Assembly: GCA_037178625.1 (NCBI GenBank)
Contig: CM074144.1
Span: forward strand, 1,612,001 to 1,676,000
Direction of reading: 5' to 3'
Length of the DNA: 64,000 nt
Source of the DNA: Skeletonema tropicum
Taxonomy: Eukaryota; Bacillariophyta; Thalassiosirophyceae; Thalassiosirales; Thalassiosiraceae
Under the pieces are notes generated by a model, which ran no database searches, was not told where the DNA came from, and worked only from the letters and a program-made list of their open reading frames with translations. Made by a program: the position numbers and the translations under genes. Below are positions 43,231-53,653 of the stretch, in pieces; position 1 is the first letter of the stretch, and each line of letters opens with the position of its first letter.

Positions 43231-44972
43231 TCAATATCTACTATTATTTGGGGTCCACCCCTCGTCGTCAGCTTCTTTGAAAGCAAATGCGTGCTTGCGC
43301 TTCTTGGCAGCCTTCTTCTTGAGCTTCCCGGGTCCTCTCTGTGAATAAGTACGGCAGCAACGTTGTTAATTAGGGCATGCTGTCATAACATTGTACGGCG
43401 AGGAAACAAACACAAGCAAAGATAACTTACCGCAAAGAGAGATGGCATCATGCTCCAACCATGGACCACCTCATACACACGAGTGAGGCGCGGATTGGAC
43501 CCCTTCGCCCGAATCGGTGCTTTCCAAACCTCTCTTCCATACTTGCCATAACCCATTTCTTGCTGGACAAGCTCAAGCAAATGAGGCATCAGCTCCAAAG
43601 GAATGTGCTGGAAGTCACGAGGATTGAATTCGATTGTCTTCAAGGTGAAGAGCGCCGCAATGACCTTGTATCGTATCTTCTTCCCCTCATTTTCGAGCGC
43701 GTTGATCTTCCTGAACTTTTCCTCATGAGTACGAGATTCTCCATTATTCCGACTATTCAACGTCACGAGACACGTGTGGTTGGATGCAGCAATGGACTGA
43801 AGACTCTCAGGATTGCAGAGGGCACGGCTGATGAGTTCTTTCCTCCCGCTCTGTACCTTGATTTTGTTGCCGCTCATGCGCAAGGATAAAAGCGTGCTAT
43901 TGTTTCTCAACGCATCTGCAAAGAAAGGTACTGATCCGTCATTGAAATGGTTGTCATCGAGATAGAAATGTTCCAGGTGGGTATTGTGCTTCAATGCTTT
44001 ACATAGACATTCAGCGCTCTTATTTGGTAAGTCACATCCTTTCAAGGTGAGGATCGAAAGAGGAGGATTCTTTTTCAGATGCTTGGCGATGTATTTTGCT
44101 CCGATTTTTCCGAGTGTATTCCCAGATAGGTCGATGTGTAGAAGCCTATCATTGAGCACAAAACTGCGCTGGATGTCCGTAGAGAGAGTCATTTTGGTGG
44201 AAGAAGCGAAGGAGAGTTGTTCCAGGGTGCTTTCATTCTTCTCCAGCGCCTTGCTGAATAAAGTGATACTTTTATCATCAAAGTCACACCCTCGTAGACC
44301 GAGCATGGTGATAGCTTTCTTATGACTGGAGAGAAAGAATTTAGCAATGAGTGTCATACTTCTTGATCTAAAGCCATTCCAACTCAGGTCAAGCCCGTTC
44401 AACTTTTTGCATCCTTTGAGGAGTAGGGAAAGAATATCGTCACTCCCCCCCAGCCTGCAATCTGATAGATCAACAAAGAAGAGCCCCTTGTGTTTCAAAA
44501 TCGATGATGATAGCGCTTTTGCATCTTCTACGTTTTCGAAATTATTCTTTGCGAGACAAAGTGTAATCAGAGTTGGACATTTGTTCAATATCTCAGCAAC
44601 ACCCTGAAACATATTCCCCGATCCCAATTTACATCCAATCAGATCGAGATTCACGAGGGTATCATTCTGTAGAATCGGTACAATATGATCGCGAAAGAAT
44701 GGGGCAGGAGGAAGCTTCACGTTCTTCACTCTGAAGGATTCCAGTCGATTAGTCGCTTGCACTCTCGTGAATTGCTCCCAATTGGCACGAATTTCCTCAT
44801 GGAAGGGAACTTTATGTCGACGATCGGCTCCACCGTCAATAGCCACCGCATCCGTTTTCTGTCCCTCAAGGTGCAAAAGAACTTGAAAGTTTTCTAGATC
44901 TACTGCCTTATCGTGGTTTGGATCATGCCAAGATGGTTTCCTTTTCGAAGTTGTTTTTTTGGCGTTCAACAC
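43231..44972 (-). CDS. Leucine-rich-repeat protein, basic C terminus (at least 2 exons, start uncertain)
   Basis: The main exon, 44972-43431, joins 43338-43231 in frame through a 92-bp intron (GTAAGTTATC...TTATTCACAG). The last exon adds RGPGKLKKKAAKKRKHAFAF and an acidic end. At least ten RI-type LRRs occupy about residues 85-395 (LVNLDLIGCKLG, GLFFVDLSDCRLGG, LLHIDLSGNTLGKIGAKYIA). The Lys-rich tail could be a nuclear or nucleolar signal. The open frame extends about 24 codons upstream of 44972 to a stop without any ATG, and the next internal Met lies inside the LRRs. A 5' exon or a frameshift is therefore likely; an ATG at 45075 opens a frame one base out of register. Confidence 0.75.
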
Positions 44973-45575
44973 CCGGAGGATAGGAGGTGATCGTGCCGCT
45001 TGAGCGGCAAGTCGCCGACCATAACCGGATCATTTCGCCGCTCGCACGGTCGTTCCCTGAGTTGCTGCTCAGCATAGAAATGACCTAAAAAGTAATGCAT
45101 GATGATCAGTGAGGGGAGCAAGACAAAGTGAAGAGGAGTGCAATGCAGCTAGCATGAGGAGCGACGTTTAGTCGTTTTTGTTATGTTGCTTTTTGCTCGC
45201 TTGCTATCTCATCGTACCGCGCAAGCCCCCTTAAATGTCCTTACCCCCCAATCTGATAATAGTTGAGTAGAAATGGGTCTTTAATTATCCGATGCGGACT
45301 AATAAATGACCAGTCTTCCGGAGATATTCGGGGGCAAATCTCTGAGCCCCCGAATGTGACCGTCATTTCTTACCACTAACCTCTTTTTGAGCTCTTCACA
45401 ACAAAACTCCACCACCAAGAAACAGGCGAGCGAGCAGCCGTTATTGAAGGCCCTCTCTCTCTCTCTAGCTGGAGAGGTGGGGTGGTAATCTTCGTTGATG
45501 ATCAGTTGCTCTCTCAATTAGTCTCGAAAACATAGAAGGGTACTGACTAAACTGCTGAGCGACAGCTAGCGCAAC
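44973..45575. other. Divergent spacer between LRR and MYND copies
   Basis: About 600 bp. The left 100 bp may encode the missing start of the LRR gene (see there). The right part holds a CTCTCTCTCTCT tract and GGTACTGACTAA, shared with the flank of the second MYND copy at 49880. Confidence 0.45.
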
Positions 45576-46415
45576 ATGCCGTCGAAGAAAAAGACGAGAG
45601 CGAGAGGCAAAGCGCGGCGGGTGGCCAAAAGTAGGACGGCGAGGAGGGAGGAGGATGCGGCAGCGAAAAATGATGACGTCGACTCGAAGATGCAGCGGCT
45701 GCAGATTAGCAGCATTAATCGCGATGGTGGTGAGGACAAGGACGAGGACGCTTTATTGGAAGAAGCAATCAAGTTTGCTGCAGTTGAACAGGAAGAGTTC
45801 GAAACTGCCGCTGAAAATGACGAGGTCTGCAGACATGGATCCGTTGCATTTCCCAGAGGTCACGTCTGTATGGCATTCGTTGACATATTTTTGGATGTAT
45901 ATTATGGGGTTTGTACTGATTCTAATATGAATACAAGACTCGCAAAAATTTATGAAGCAACCACGGTAAAATGGGCCGAAGTATGGAATGATCCAGACAT
46001 GATGCATTGGGTTGTATCTCATTTTTTACGGTTGGGAACGCAGACGATTTTTGTCGAATACGATATGGTACGCCATGTTGCTGCTCACGTAAGCTTTTTT
46101 GAGCAATGGGTGGCAATAGCGATAGAAACATTTGAAATCGAAGCCTCTCGTCAGTGGGACTTATTTGGAGCCTTGTGTGACTGGGGGAAGATTGTTGAGC
46201 TGTCGGTGGTAGATGAGCACACACTCGTTAGCTTTTTCAGGAAGCGCATTCCATGCAAATGCTTGGATAAGAGATACGAAGAGGTTAAGTCCATCACAAA
46301 GATGGGCCTCTGTCACAATCCCAGATGCAGTCGTCCCGATAGGAGGGTGACACGTAGTAAAATGTGGTATTGCACTCATTGCCGCAGGTCAAACTACTGT
46401 TCCAGTGAATGTTAA
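45576..46415 (+). pseudogene. MYND-finger protein copy 1, truncated by stop
   Basis: A 279-codon frame closely related to 49924-50892, starting MPSKKKTRARGKARRV. The basic N terminus, acidic helical linker and globular middle part are kept. The MYND finger begins (CHNPRC, CTHC, YCSSEC), but TAA at 46413-46415 replaces the CAA (Gln) of copy 2. The last His/Cys ligands are cut off; the downstream frame still encodes them (DWQSHKNCCHAYASM). The zinc finger cannot close, so the protein is non-functional or altered. The rest of the frame is open, so inactivation is probably recent. Confidence 0.72.
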
Positions 46416-47333
46416 GTGAATGACTGGCAATCGCACAAAAATTGCTGCCACGCTTATGCAAGTATGTTATTTGCACGAAAGTCAAGGCAGAAGATCAAGG
46501 CAGATGTAATCAAACCCAGTACGCATCAAAATGCCTCTATGTGAATTCTTTCATAGAGGGGAAGGAATAACCGAGACCGAGGGATAAAGATAATGTAACA
46601 GAAATTTCATGCAAATCTTTGAACATTTGTGAATGTATATAACAGAAATTTCAAAGCAGTCTGGTGGGCCCTCAAGAGGCGACATTATCTATGCTAAGTG
46701 ATAACGAACATTCGCTGCAGTAGCTCTATATTTCCCAGATCGCACCCTGGAATGATGTGGAAGCAACTAAAGATCATGAGCAAGAGAAAGAGTATGATCA
46801 TGTTTGAGAGGTGTATAAAGAGTCAAGACCTAGAGCTAGAGGTTCTTGCTCGTCTCCTTGTACTCAATGGATACGATTCGTTGTGACTGTTGCATAGTCA
46901 TTGGCAGCGGCACAAATCTGAATGTGAATTCTTGCGTAATGTAAGAATCAACGCCAAGTCCGAGGGGATGAAGATGAAGATGTGTAAGAGTACACGAGCA
47001 TTGTATACGTAATGCAATGACATTATCTCCGTCTCTAGATAGTAGAGTGATTTTGTGCTCTCGCAAGATTATTTGAAATCATTGCCTGCAATGGTATTGG
47101 TAATCTGAACCTTGACTCCAGGGCTCTCTCCTCTTGATGTGAAATCATTCCATCTTGATCATGATGCCTCCCGCCCATTGACTCTATCCATCGAGAGAGA
47201 GGAAGAGAATCACTTTGAAGGGCATGGTCATCATTCCAGCCGGATTATCAGCATCATACAAGTGGCCCGTGACGATATGTACTATGTCTCACTGTGTGTG
47301 TGGGGCTTTAGGTTATTTCTGTGCTACGGTAAA
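46416..47333. other. MYND copy 1 3' flank
   Basis: It carries the 3' flank duplicated after copy 2 (GTAACAGAAATTT, ACTGGAATGATGTGGAAGCAA; compare 50900-51000). No gene was seen. Sequence near 47290-47345 resembles the flank of SHOCT copy 1 (37250-37300). Confidence 0.45.
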
Positions 47334-47909
47334 CTACGTATCACTGGTATTGCAAACAAGAAAAGAATCGTGGATACGCCTTCGCTTTTGGAGGGGCTGA
47401 GACGACTTTTGAGTCGACTGAGAGCTACTTCTTTGTGAAGTAGATCTGCCACCTGTACTGTATAATAAATATGAAATTTGTTCATCATTAAGTGACGACG
47501 CTGTTATCGGGCCATTGTTGCTCTCATAAAGTGCTTGAATGGCAGCTAGTCCTGCTGAGCCGTTTGCCTTACAAACCGTTCTCCCGAATATTTGTGTGTA
47601 GAAGGTGCTTGGATCTGGGCTTTTGTAGGATCCCCCATAATGGTAGTTTCGTTCTTTCGATTTCCAAATTGAATCAGCTCGTTCTAAGATGTTTGATGGG
47701 GTTCTAGTGAATGCTTGGTGAGCCATGTTGGAGGCGTTTGGAAAGTTGGACTTGTCGATGTTGTGGAGTGTTTTGTAGTCGCTGGGTGGAGGTGTGCCGT
47801 ATAGGAAGTAATTAATTGTAGGTCCGAAGAGTCCTAGTGGGCTGATTGCAAAAGGAAGTAGTTGCATGTTGTCTGAGAATAGCTCTCCGATGATTTGTTC
47901 TCCGGTCAC
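47334..47909 (-). CDS. Hypothetical protein fragment, no ATG
   Basis: An open frame of about 191 codons whose first codon is GTG, so it is either an internal exon or a remnant. It reads FGPTINYFLYGTPPPSDYKT, SIWKSKERNYHYGGSYKSPD and a Ser/Gln-rich, basic end (SSQPLQKRRRIHD). The composition looks coding, but no domain is recognised. It might belong to a repeated diatom gene family or a transposon relic. Confidence 0.4.
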   Translation of the reverse strand: MTGEQIIGELFSDNMQLLPFAISPLGLFGPTINYFLYGTPPPSDYKTLHNIDKSNFPNASNMAHQAFTRTPSNILERADSIWKSKERNYHYGGSYKSPDPSTFYTQIFGRTVCKANGSAGLAAIQALYESNNGPITASSLNDEQISYLLYSTGGRSTSQRSSSQSTQKSSQPLQKRRRIHDSFLVCNTSDT

Positions 47910-49600
47910 TTATATCACCTCAGCTTTTTACACTTCTCTCTCAAATTTTCTGTATCGTATCCGAGATTCTTTCTTGTTTCTTGATCAAACCGAGAAAGAG
48001 GTGTAAGATTCCGCGATTGGAGACTATAGCTGTCTTATCTCCTTGACTCCATTTGAGTAGATTCCTACGTACCTCGCTTACAAGATGTCATCCGGCATTT
48101 CAATTTCGCGCAAAAATACATTTCAAAATTTTCCCGCGTCTTTTGTTCCAACACTTTCAAGCACACAAAACACATAATTCAACATCATGGGGAAATGAAC
48201 CAAAATACCATGATGCCGGCATAGTGGGAAAAATCGTATCTCCTCAACTCTCCAGAAACTTAGTTGGCGCTAGGCCCATCTGAGCAGCTGAGATCACGGA
48301 GAAACTTTTGATCTACCTGGCCCACTAAGTTACAATAGTCTCGCCCCAAACCTCCAAACCAAAATAAGCCTACGAAATCACGAAAAACAACCTCTGCCGT
48401 CCTCCAATTCCACTCAATATGAATGGTACAATCGGTCTCTCTCCATCAATCCTCGCTGTCGCTTATACATATAGACATTGGTTGTTGGTGTGGTTCATTG
48501 CTAGTGACTTCATATGGCCATAGCACTCCGTCGGGCACCAATATTGCTGCTACACATCACATCATCGATTACAAACAAATGTCACCCATTTCATTGTTCT
48601 ATTCCGACCTCTGATCATGGCGATACAACTAAACACGACACAAGAGCTATCAATAATATGTAAGGATCGCTTTGTATCGTGAAGTTGACAATAGAGATCC
48701 GATTTCACTCCCTACACTATCATCGGCGAACTCACTTTACATCACAAGACAAACACATCATGGCCATTTACAGAACAACTCCGATGGTAACGTCATTCAA
48801 ATCAACCTTACCACCCGACAACAACGGCACAACAACTATTGTAGGTTATTGATGATGTAGGGTCATAGTTGAGTGACTTGAAGTTCGATTGGGTGGAATA
48901 GGTGCACATAATATTGTCTCCGAAGAAGGCTGTTGTTATGACGCTACATTGCGTCTGAATAGATCGGAGTAGATCTTCAACGACTTTTTAAGGCTCTTAG
49001 ATTTCGATGAATTAATGTTCGAAGGATAAAGCTGCATATTGTCACTGCTGACATCGTTGGAATGCACAAAGAGTATTCTCTCTTAAGTATCTCTTATGAG
49101 ATAGTTGTTTATCTGCATGCATTTATGTCGAATAACACGGATCTGTGGGCCTCATAAATTATTATTATGCAACAATAAGATATATCCATCATTTATATGC
49201 GTCTAAAGTTCATTATTTCAACAGTGTTTGTTGTGGATAGTGCTGAAATATTTGTTACAACACCATCGTTCATTGCTCCTGAGGAGTTGAGGATACACAT
49301 TCATGTGCACTAATTGGCTTGCATTTTACATCATATGTAAAAAGCGGTACATACCAAGCTGCTCCATACTTTCATAAATATCTCTATAGGCATCACGAGC
49401 ATTATATCTTTAATATAACAGCACAATGCTTAGTAAAGTACGCTGCTTGGGCGGAAATCCCATGGTGGTGATGTGCTCGAAGATCGATGGCGCCACTTTG
49501 GTACCGCTTCTTGGACGATTCCTACGTACATAAAAAAATCCACTCGATGGAGTCAAGGAGGCAAGACAGCTATTCATTACCTGGAGTTGTTTTTCATACA
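47910..49600. other. Gene-free AT-rich stretch
   Basis: About 1.7 kb with only short, unconvincing frames. No repeats of other parts of the window were noticed. Confidence 0.4.
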
Positions 49601-49723
49601 GAGGAATAATATTCCTCAGCGTGTATGTAGCGTGTACACGCCTATAAGTAGTAGTGTTATTCCTCCGTGGAATCTTGTCATGTCTTCGTTACAAATCTTA
49701 CACGCTGAGAAGTACTATTCCTC
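49601..49723. repeat. 123-bp hairpin-forming repeat (mini MITE?)
   Basis: GAGGAATAATATTCCTCAGC and onward at the left end pairs with a right end finishing TACACGCTGAG..TACTATTCCTC, about 25 bp with three mismatches. No target duplication was found, so it could equally be a hairpin RNA or a decayed MITE. Confidence 0.45.
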
Positions 49724-49923
49724 TTAACAATTTAGAAGAGTGGAGAAACCATTACACCCGAACCACAAGCCACAAGCCACACGTCTCCAGCTCCAGCTCT
49801 TGAGAGAGCAGCCGTGATTGATGTCCCTCTTGTTCTTTCTCTCTAGGTAATTTTTGATAATCTTTCGCGAAATATCTCAGGGTACTGACTAATCTCTGCT
49901 GTACGACAGCTCTCCAGCGCAAC

Positions 49924-50892
49924 ATGCCGTCGAAGAAAAAGACGAGAGGCAAAGCGCGGCGTGTGGCCAAGAATAAGAAGGCGGGGGAGGATGCGGCAGC
50001 CGCTGGTATCGACTCGCAGATGCAGCGGCTGCAGATCGGCAAAAACACCAATAAACAAGATGGTGATGACGACGAGGACGCTTTATTGGAAGAAGCCATC
50101 AAGCTTGCTGTGGCTGAAAAGGAAGAGTTAGAAACTGCCGCTGAAAAGGAAGAGTTAGAAACTGCAACTGCCGCTAAAAATGACGAGGTCTGCAGTCATG
50201 GACAGATTCCGTTTCCCAGAGGTCACGTTTGCACATCATTCATTGACAAATTATGGGATGTATATGACGGTTGCCCTCATTCTGATATATTTACAAGACA
50301 CAAAAAAGTTCATGAAGCAACGAAAGTAAAATGGGCCGAAGTATGGAATGATCCAGACTTGATGCATTGGATTGTGTCTAATTTTTTACGTGTGGGAACG
50401 CTGGCGATTCTTGATGTCGAATACAATATGGTACGCCATGTTGCTGCTTTCGTAAGCTTTTTGGAGCAATGGGTGGCAATAGTGATAGAATCATATGAAA
50501 TCGAAGCCGCTTCTAATTGGGGCTTATTTCAAGCCTTGTGTGACTGCGGCAAGATTTGTGAGCTGTCGGTGGCCGATGAGCACACACTCGTTAGCTTCTT
50601 CAGGAAGCGCATTCCATGCAAATGCTTGGATAAAAGATACGAAGAGGTCAAGTCCATCACAAAGATCGGTCTCTGTCACAATCCCAACTGCAGTATTCCC
50701 GGTAGGAAGATGACACGTAGTAAAATGTGGTATTGCACTCATTGCCGCAGGTCAAACTACTGTTCCAGAGAATGTCAAGTGGATCATCGGCAGTCGCACA
50801 AAACATACTGCGACGCATATGCAGATATGTTAGCTGCACGAAAGTCAGGGCAGAAGATCGAAATAAGTAGTTCCGTGAGACCGAGGGGATAA
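49924..50892 (+). CDS. MYND zinc-finger protein, intact copy 2
   Basis: A single exon of 322 aa. The N terminus is Lys/Arg-rich (MPSKKKTRGKARRVAKNKKAG), then acidic and helical with a duplicated EKEELETA segment (about 63-82) absent from copy 1. A globular middle domain (HVCTSFIDKLWDVYDG...KVKWAEVWNDPDLMHW) has no recognised family. A complete MYND finger lies at about 251-296, with the Cys/His pattern CHNPNC, CTHC, YCSREC, HRQSHKTYC. MYND domains mediate protein-protein contact in chromatin and signalling proteins. It shares 5' and 3' flanks with 45576-46415, so the duplication covered the whole gene. Confidence 0.78.
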   Translation: MPSKKKTRGKARRVAKNKKAGEDAAAAGIDSQMQRLQIGKNTNKQDGDDDEDALLEEAIKLAVAEKEELETAAEKEELETATAAKNDEVCSHGQIPFPRGHVCTSFIDKLWDVYDGCPHSDIFTRHKKVHEATKVKWAEVWNDPDLMHWIVSNFLRVGTLAILDVEYNMVRHVAAFVSFLEQWVAIVIESYEIEAASNWGLFQALCDCGKICELSVADEHTLVSFFRKRIPCKCLDKRYEEVKSITKIGLCHNPNCSIPGRKMTRSKMWYCTHCRRSNYCSRECQVDHRQSHKTYCDAYADMLAARKSGQKIEISSSVRPRG

Positions 50893-51333
50893 TAATAAGA
50901 TTATGTAACAGAAATTTTATACACATCTTCGAACATTGTAAATGTACTGGAATGATGTGGAAGCAACGAAAGATCACGTGGACAAGAGAAAGATCATGAT
51001 AATTTTTGAAATGTGTGAAAAAGTGAAGCATACTCATACGATGAGAAAAGGTAGTAAATCTGCGTGTGAGCTGCATACAAGAATGTGGCTACATACACTG
51101 AAGTCAAGGCAGAAGTTGTAGTAGGACGTTGCAGAGATACCAATCTACGAATGTTATGGTAATGTACTGTACTATAGACAGTGCTTTTGGCTGTCGTAAA
51201 TTATCTATAAGTCTTTCCAGTTTTATAATAATCGAAACATCTTCTTCCTGGAATTATACGATAGATGTGCGCTTGTGCTATTCAAGTTAGTAGGCACGTG
51301 TTAAGTTTCAACTTTATCATCATCATCATCATT
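50893..51333. other. Convergent spacer
   Basis: The 3' flank of MYND copy 2 (duplicated from copy 1) up to the DCC-family stop. No gene was seen. Confidence 0.45.
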
Positions 51334-52485
51334 CTACTCCTCTTTGCGCAACTGTCCAGGGAAGAAATGAGCCTCAAACGACAAAGTACTACTACTACTA
51401 CTCTCATCATCATCAACATCTCCACCACCACAATCAACATTGTCAAATTTCACAACCACATTCTTTGGATATGCCCTTTGTTCCAATACACGAACCACCT
51501 TTCCCACCAAACCAACCGAACATACTCCACCATCATTACCCCCCTCCACATGAGTATGTACAATTGGTGGTTGTTGCTGACCTTTCGATAATATCACCTT
51601 GACACTATCCCCAATTTTCACATTCGGTCCAACACTCAAATCTACCATCATCCCTTCTTCCCCTTCACTATCCTCTTCCACAACATCCGCATTCGGATCG
51701 GCAAATGGATCCCTAAACACACCCGTCAATACACCATCATCAACAAATCTCATATCATAATTCTCATCCCACAATCGACACTCGGCACTCTCCCCAAAGA
51801 ATCGCTTCCGATGTCGTGATAGTAATTTATACAATGGATCACGAATAAACGATGGGATAAGTGACGCCAATAACGCAAGGTATCGTAATGGTCCTTTCAA
51901 ATTCCGTCCAATGTAAATACACGCAGCCGAATTAAATGTGGTGGTATTCTTTCCTGCCACAACTATTGTTTTGAACTCTTCATTATTGTTGGTGGTAGTG
52001 ACACGTGAGCGATCATGAGGTGATAATCGAGAAAGTAACAATTGACCAACCTTGGATTGCAATGCCGCCACACGTAAATTCCCCCGTGGATCGGAGGAGG
52101 CACGATCGTTATCCATGATGAGTTGTACTCCGGCGTTGCAGAGGTTGCATTTGCCGTCGAAGAGGATTATGGGACGGGAGTCGGTGGGGTGGAAGATGGA
52201 GGGGATGGAGAAGAGGGGACGTGTGGAGGAGGTGGATTTTTTGGAGGTGGTTTGTTGTTGTTTTTTAATGTTGAGACCGAAGAGAGTAAAGGTTGGTAAT
52301 GTTGCTGATGATGGTGGCGGCGAGGCGATGGATGCTGCAGATAGACATGATGATGATGTGGACCTGCTGGCTGTCTTGGATATCGGTGGTGCAAAAGCAT
52401 CTGCCGATGAAAGGAGGAAAGAGAGACATGTCGCCACAGCGACGGCCACCTTTATGATGCCGATATTCCGACTATGAGCGCTCAT
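51334..52485 (-). CDS. Plastid-targeted DCC-family (DUF393) thiol oxidoreductase-like protein with extra C-terminal domain
   Basis: A single exon of 383 aa with an ATG at 52485. A signal peptide (VAVAVATCLSFLLSSADA) is followed by FAPP, the diatom plastid presequence motif, with cleavage near residue 30. The DCC domain runs from about 104 to 240: the D-x-x-C-x-x-C motif DGKCNLC (110-116) opens it, followed by AALQS, YIGRNLKGPLRYLALLASLIP and RHRKRFFG. DCC proteins are predicted thiol-disulfide oxidoreductases with few proven substrates. A C-terminal segment (about 285-380: VKIGDSVKVIL...GLVGKVVRVLE...VVVKFDN...FEAHFFPGQLRKEE) looks like a small beta-barrel, reminiscent of the SH3-like variable subunit of ferredoxin-thioredoxin reductase. 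That similarity is from memory and unproven. Confidence 0.8.
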   Translation of the reverse strand: MSAHSRNIGIIKVAVAVATCLSFLLSSADAFAPPISKTASRSTSSSCLSAASIASPPPSSATLPTFTLFGLNIKKQQQTTSKKSTSSTRPLFSIPSIFHPTDSRPIILFDGKCNLCNAGVQLIMDNDRASSDPRGNLRVAALQSKVGQLLLSRLSPHDRSRVTTTNNNEEFKTIVVAGKNTTTFNSAACIYIGRNLKGPLRYLALLASLIPSFIRDPLYKLLSRHRKRFFGESAECRLWDENYDMRFVDDGVLTGVFRDPFADPNADVVEEDSEGEEGMMVDLSVGPNVKIGDSVKVILSKGQQQPPIVHTHVEGGNDGGVCSVGLVGKVVRVLEQRAYPKNVVVKFDNVDCGGGDVDDDESSSSSTLSFEAHFFPGQLRKEE

Positions 52486-53564
52486 GTTATCACTGCTATT
52501 GCATGCCCTTCAACAGTAAGTATTTCCCTCCCTCTCTCTTGTGGGTATTCAAATACTTCAGCGGGGCAATCATCTGGCAAAGATCGCGAGGAACATTGTG
52601 ATGTTGTGATGATGTGATTGATTTTAATATCTTTTCAGCCAAGAGAGGAGAGAGCCGATCGGTTTTAAGATGGAACAGAGGAATTAGTATTAAATTTTCG
52701 CCACTTGCCGGCCGGCGCCTGCGGGCCTGCCTCTTTCTGTGGCTCGTGCCTCGTGCCTCGTGCCCTCTTGTTGTGCGTGATGATGTAGCATGTACCTCTC
52801 ACTATTCACTTACTGTCTCCTCTAGAGCTCCGTCCCTTGATTGAAAATTTTCGTCTAGATTGCTATTCATCAAGTAGTGATAGTGAGCTACATATTTCTA
52901 ATGTTGATGTTGGAAGTTATGTCTACTATCTTCGCTCATCGTATGATATTGATATGCTTCACTCTTCACACTCTTTCTACACTCTTCCCAAAGGTCATGT
53001 CATGACCTTTCTCTTTTTCCATTTCCAGGCTCTTGCAATCCGTCCACATCATTCCAGTATATTTACAATGTTCAAAGATTTCTATACAATTTCTGTTACA
53101 TTATCTTTATCCCTCGGTCTCACAGAACTAATTATTCCTTACCCTATGAGAGAATTCACTTAGAGGCATTCTGATACGTACATACATACTGAGTTTGTCT
53201 ACTTCTTCTGCCTTCATTTCGTGACGCTGACATACTTGTTTAAGCGTCACAGAAATTTTTATGCTGCGGTAGACCAGCTCTTTGTGCTCACCAACGTTCC
53301 ATCGATCTATCATCATATAGCATGGACATGCATCTCTCTCTAGAGACTCTCTCTAGAGAGAGTTAGAAGCTGTTAGAAGCTCAGGTCCTCTAGCCTCTCC
53401 TATCAATCAACTATGTAATGCCAAAAGTATTGTAGCATCGAATCCCCTCCCTCCTTTCCTCCTCTCTTTCTCTTCTTCCTCCCTCCTTTCTTTCTCCTCC
53501 TCCTTTCCTCCTCCTTTGATTTGTCATTCTCGGAGTAACTTAAAGTAACTTAAGCAACTAGATA
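52486..53564. other. Gene-free spacer left of the mobile cluster
   Basis: About 1.1 kb with no accepted gene. It contains CTCTCTAGAGAG-type palindromes near 53335-53362 and a pyrimidine tract of about 80 bp (53447-53518). Confidence 0.45.
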
Positions 53565-53653
53565 TCCCAACCATTTTTTGAAAACGGCATTTCGATGCCG
53601 TTTTCCGTAGAGCTCTGGTATGTTTCTACGTGAGAGGCAAAACGGCATTTCGA

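Noticed and set aside
47112..47438. 108-aa plus-strand frame
   Set aside because: No ATG at its start, no domain, and it overlaps the minus-strand frame 47334-47909.
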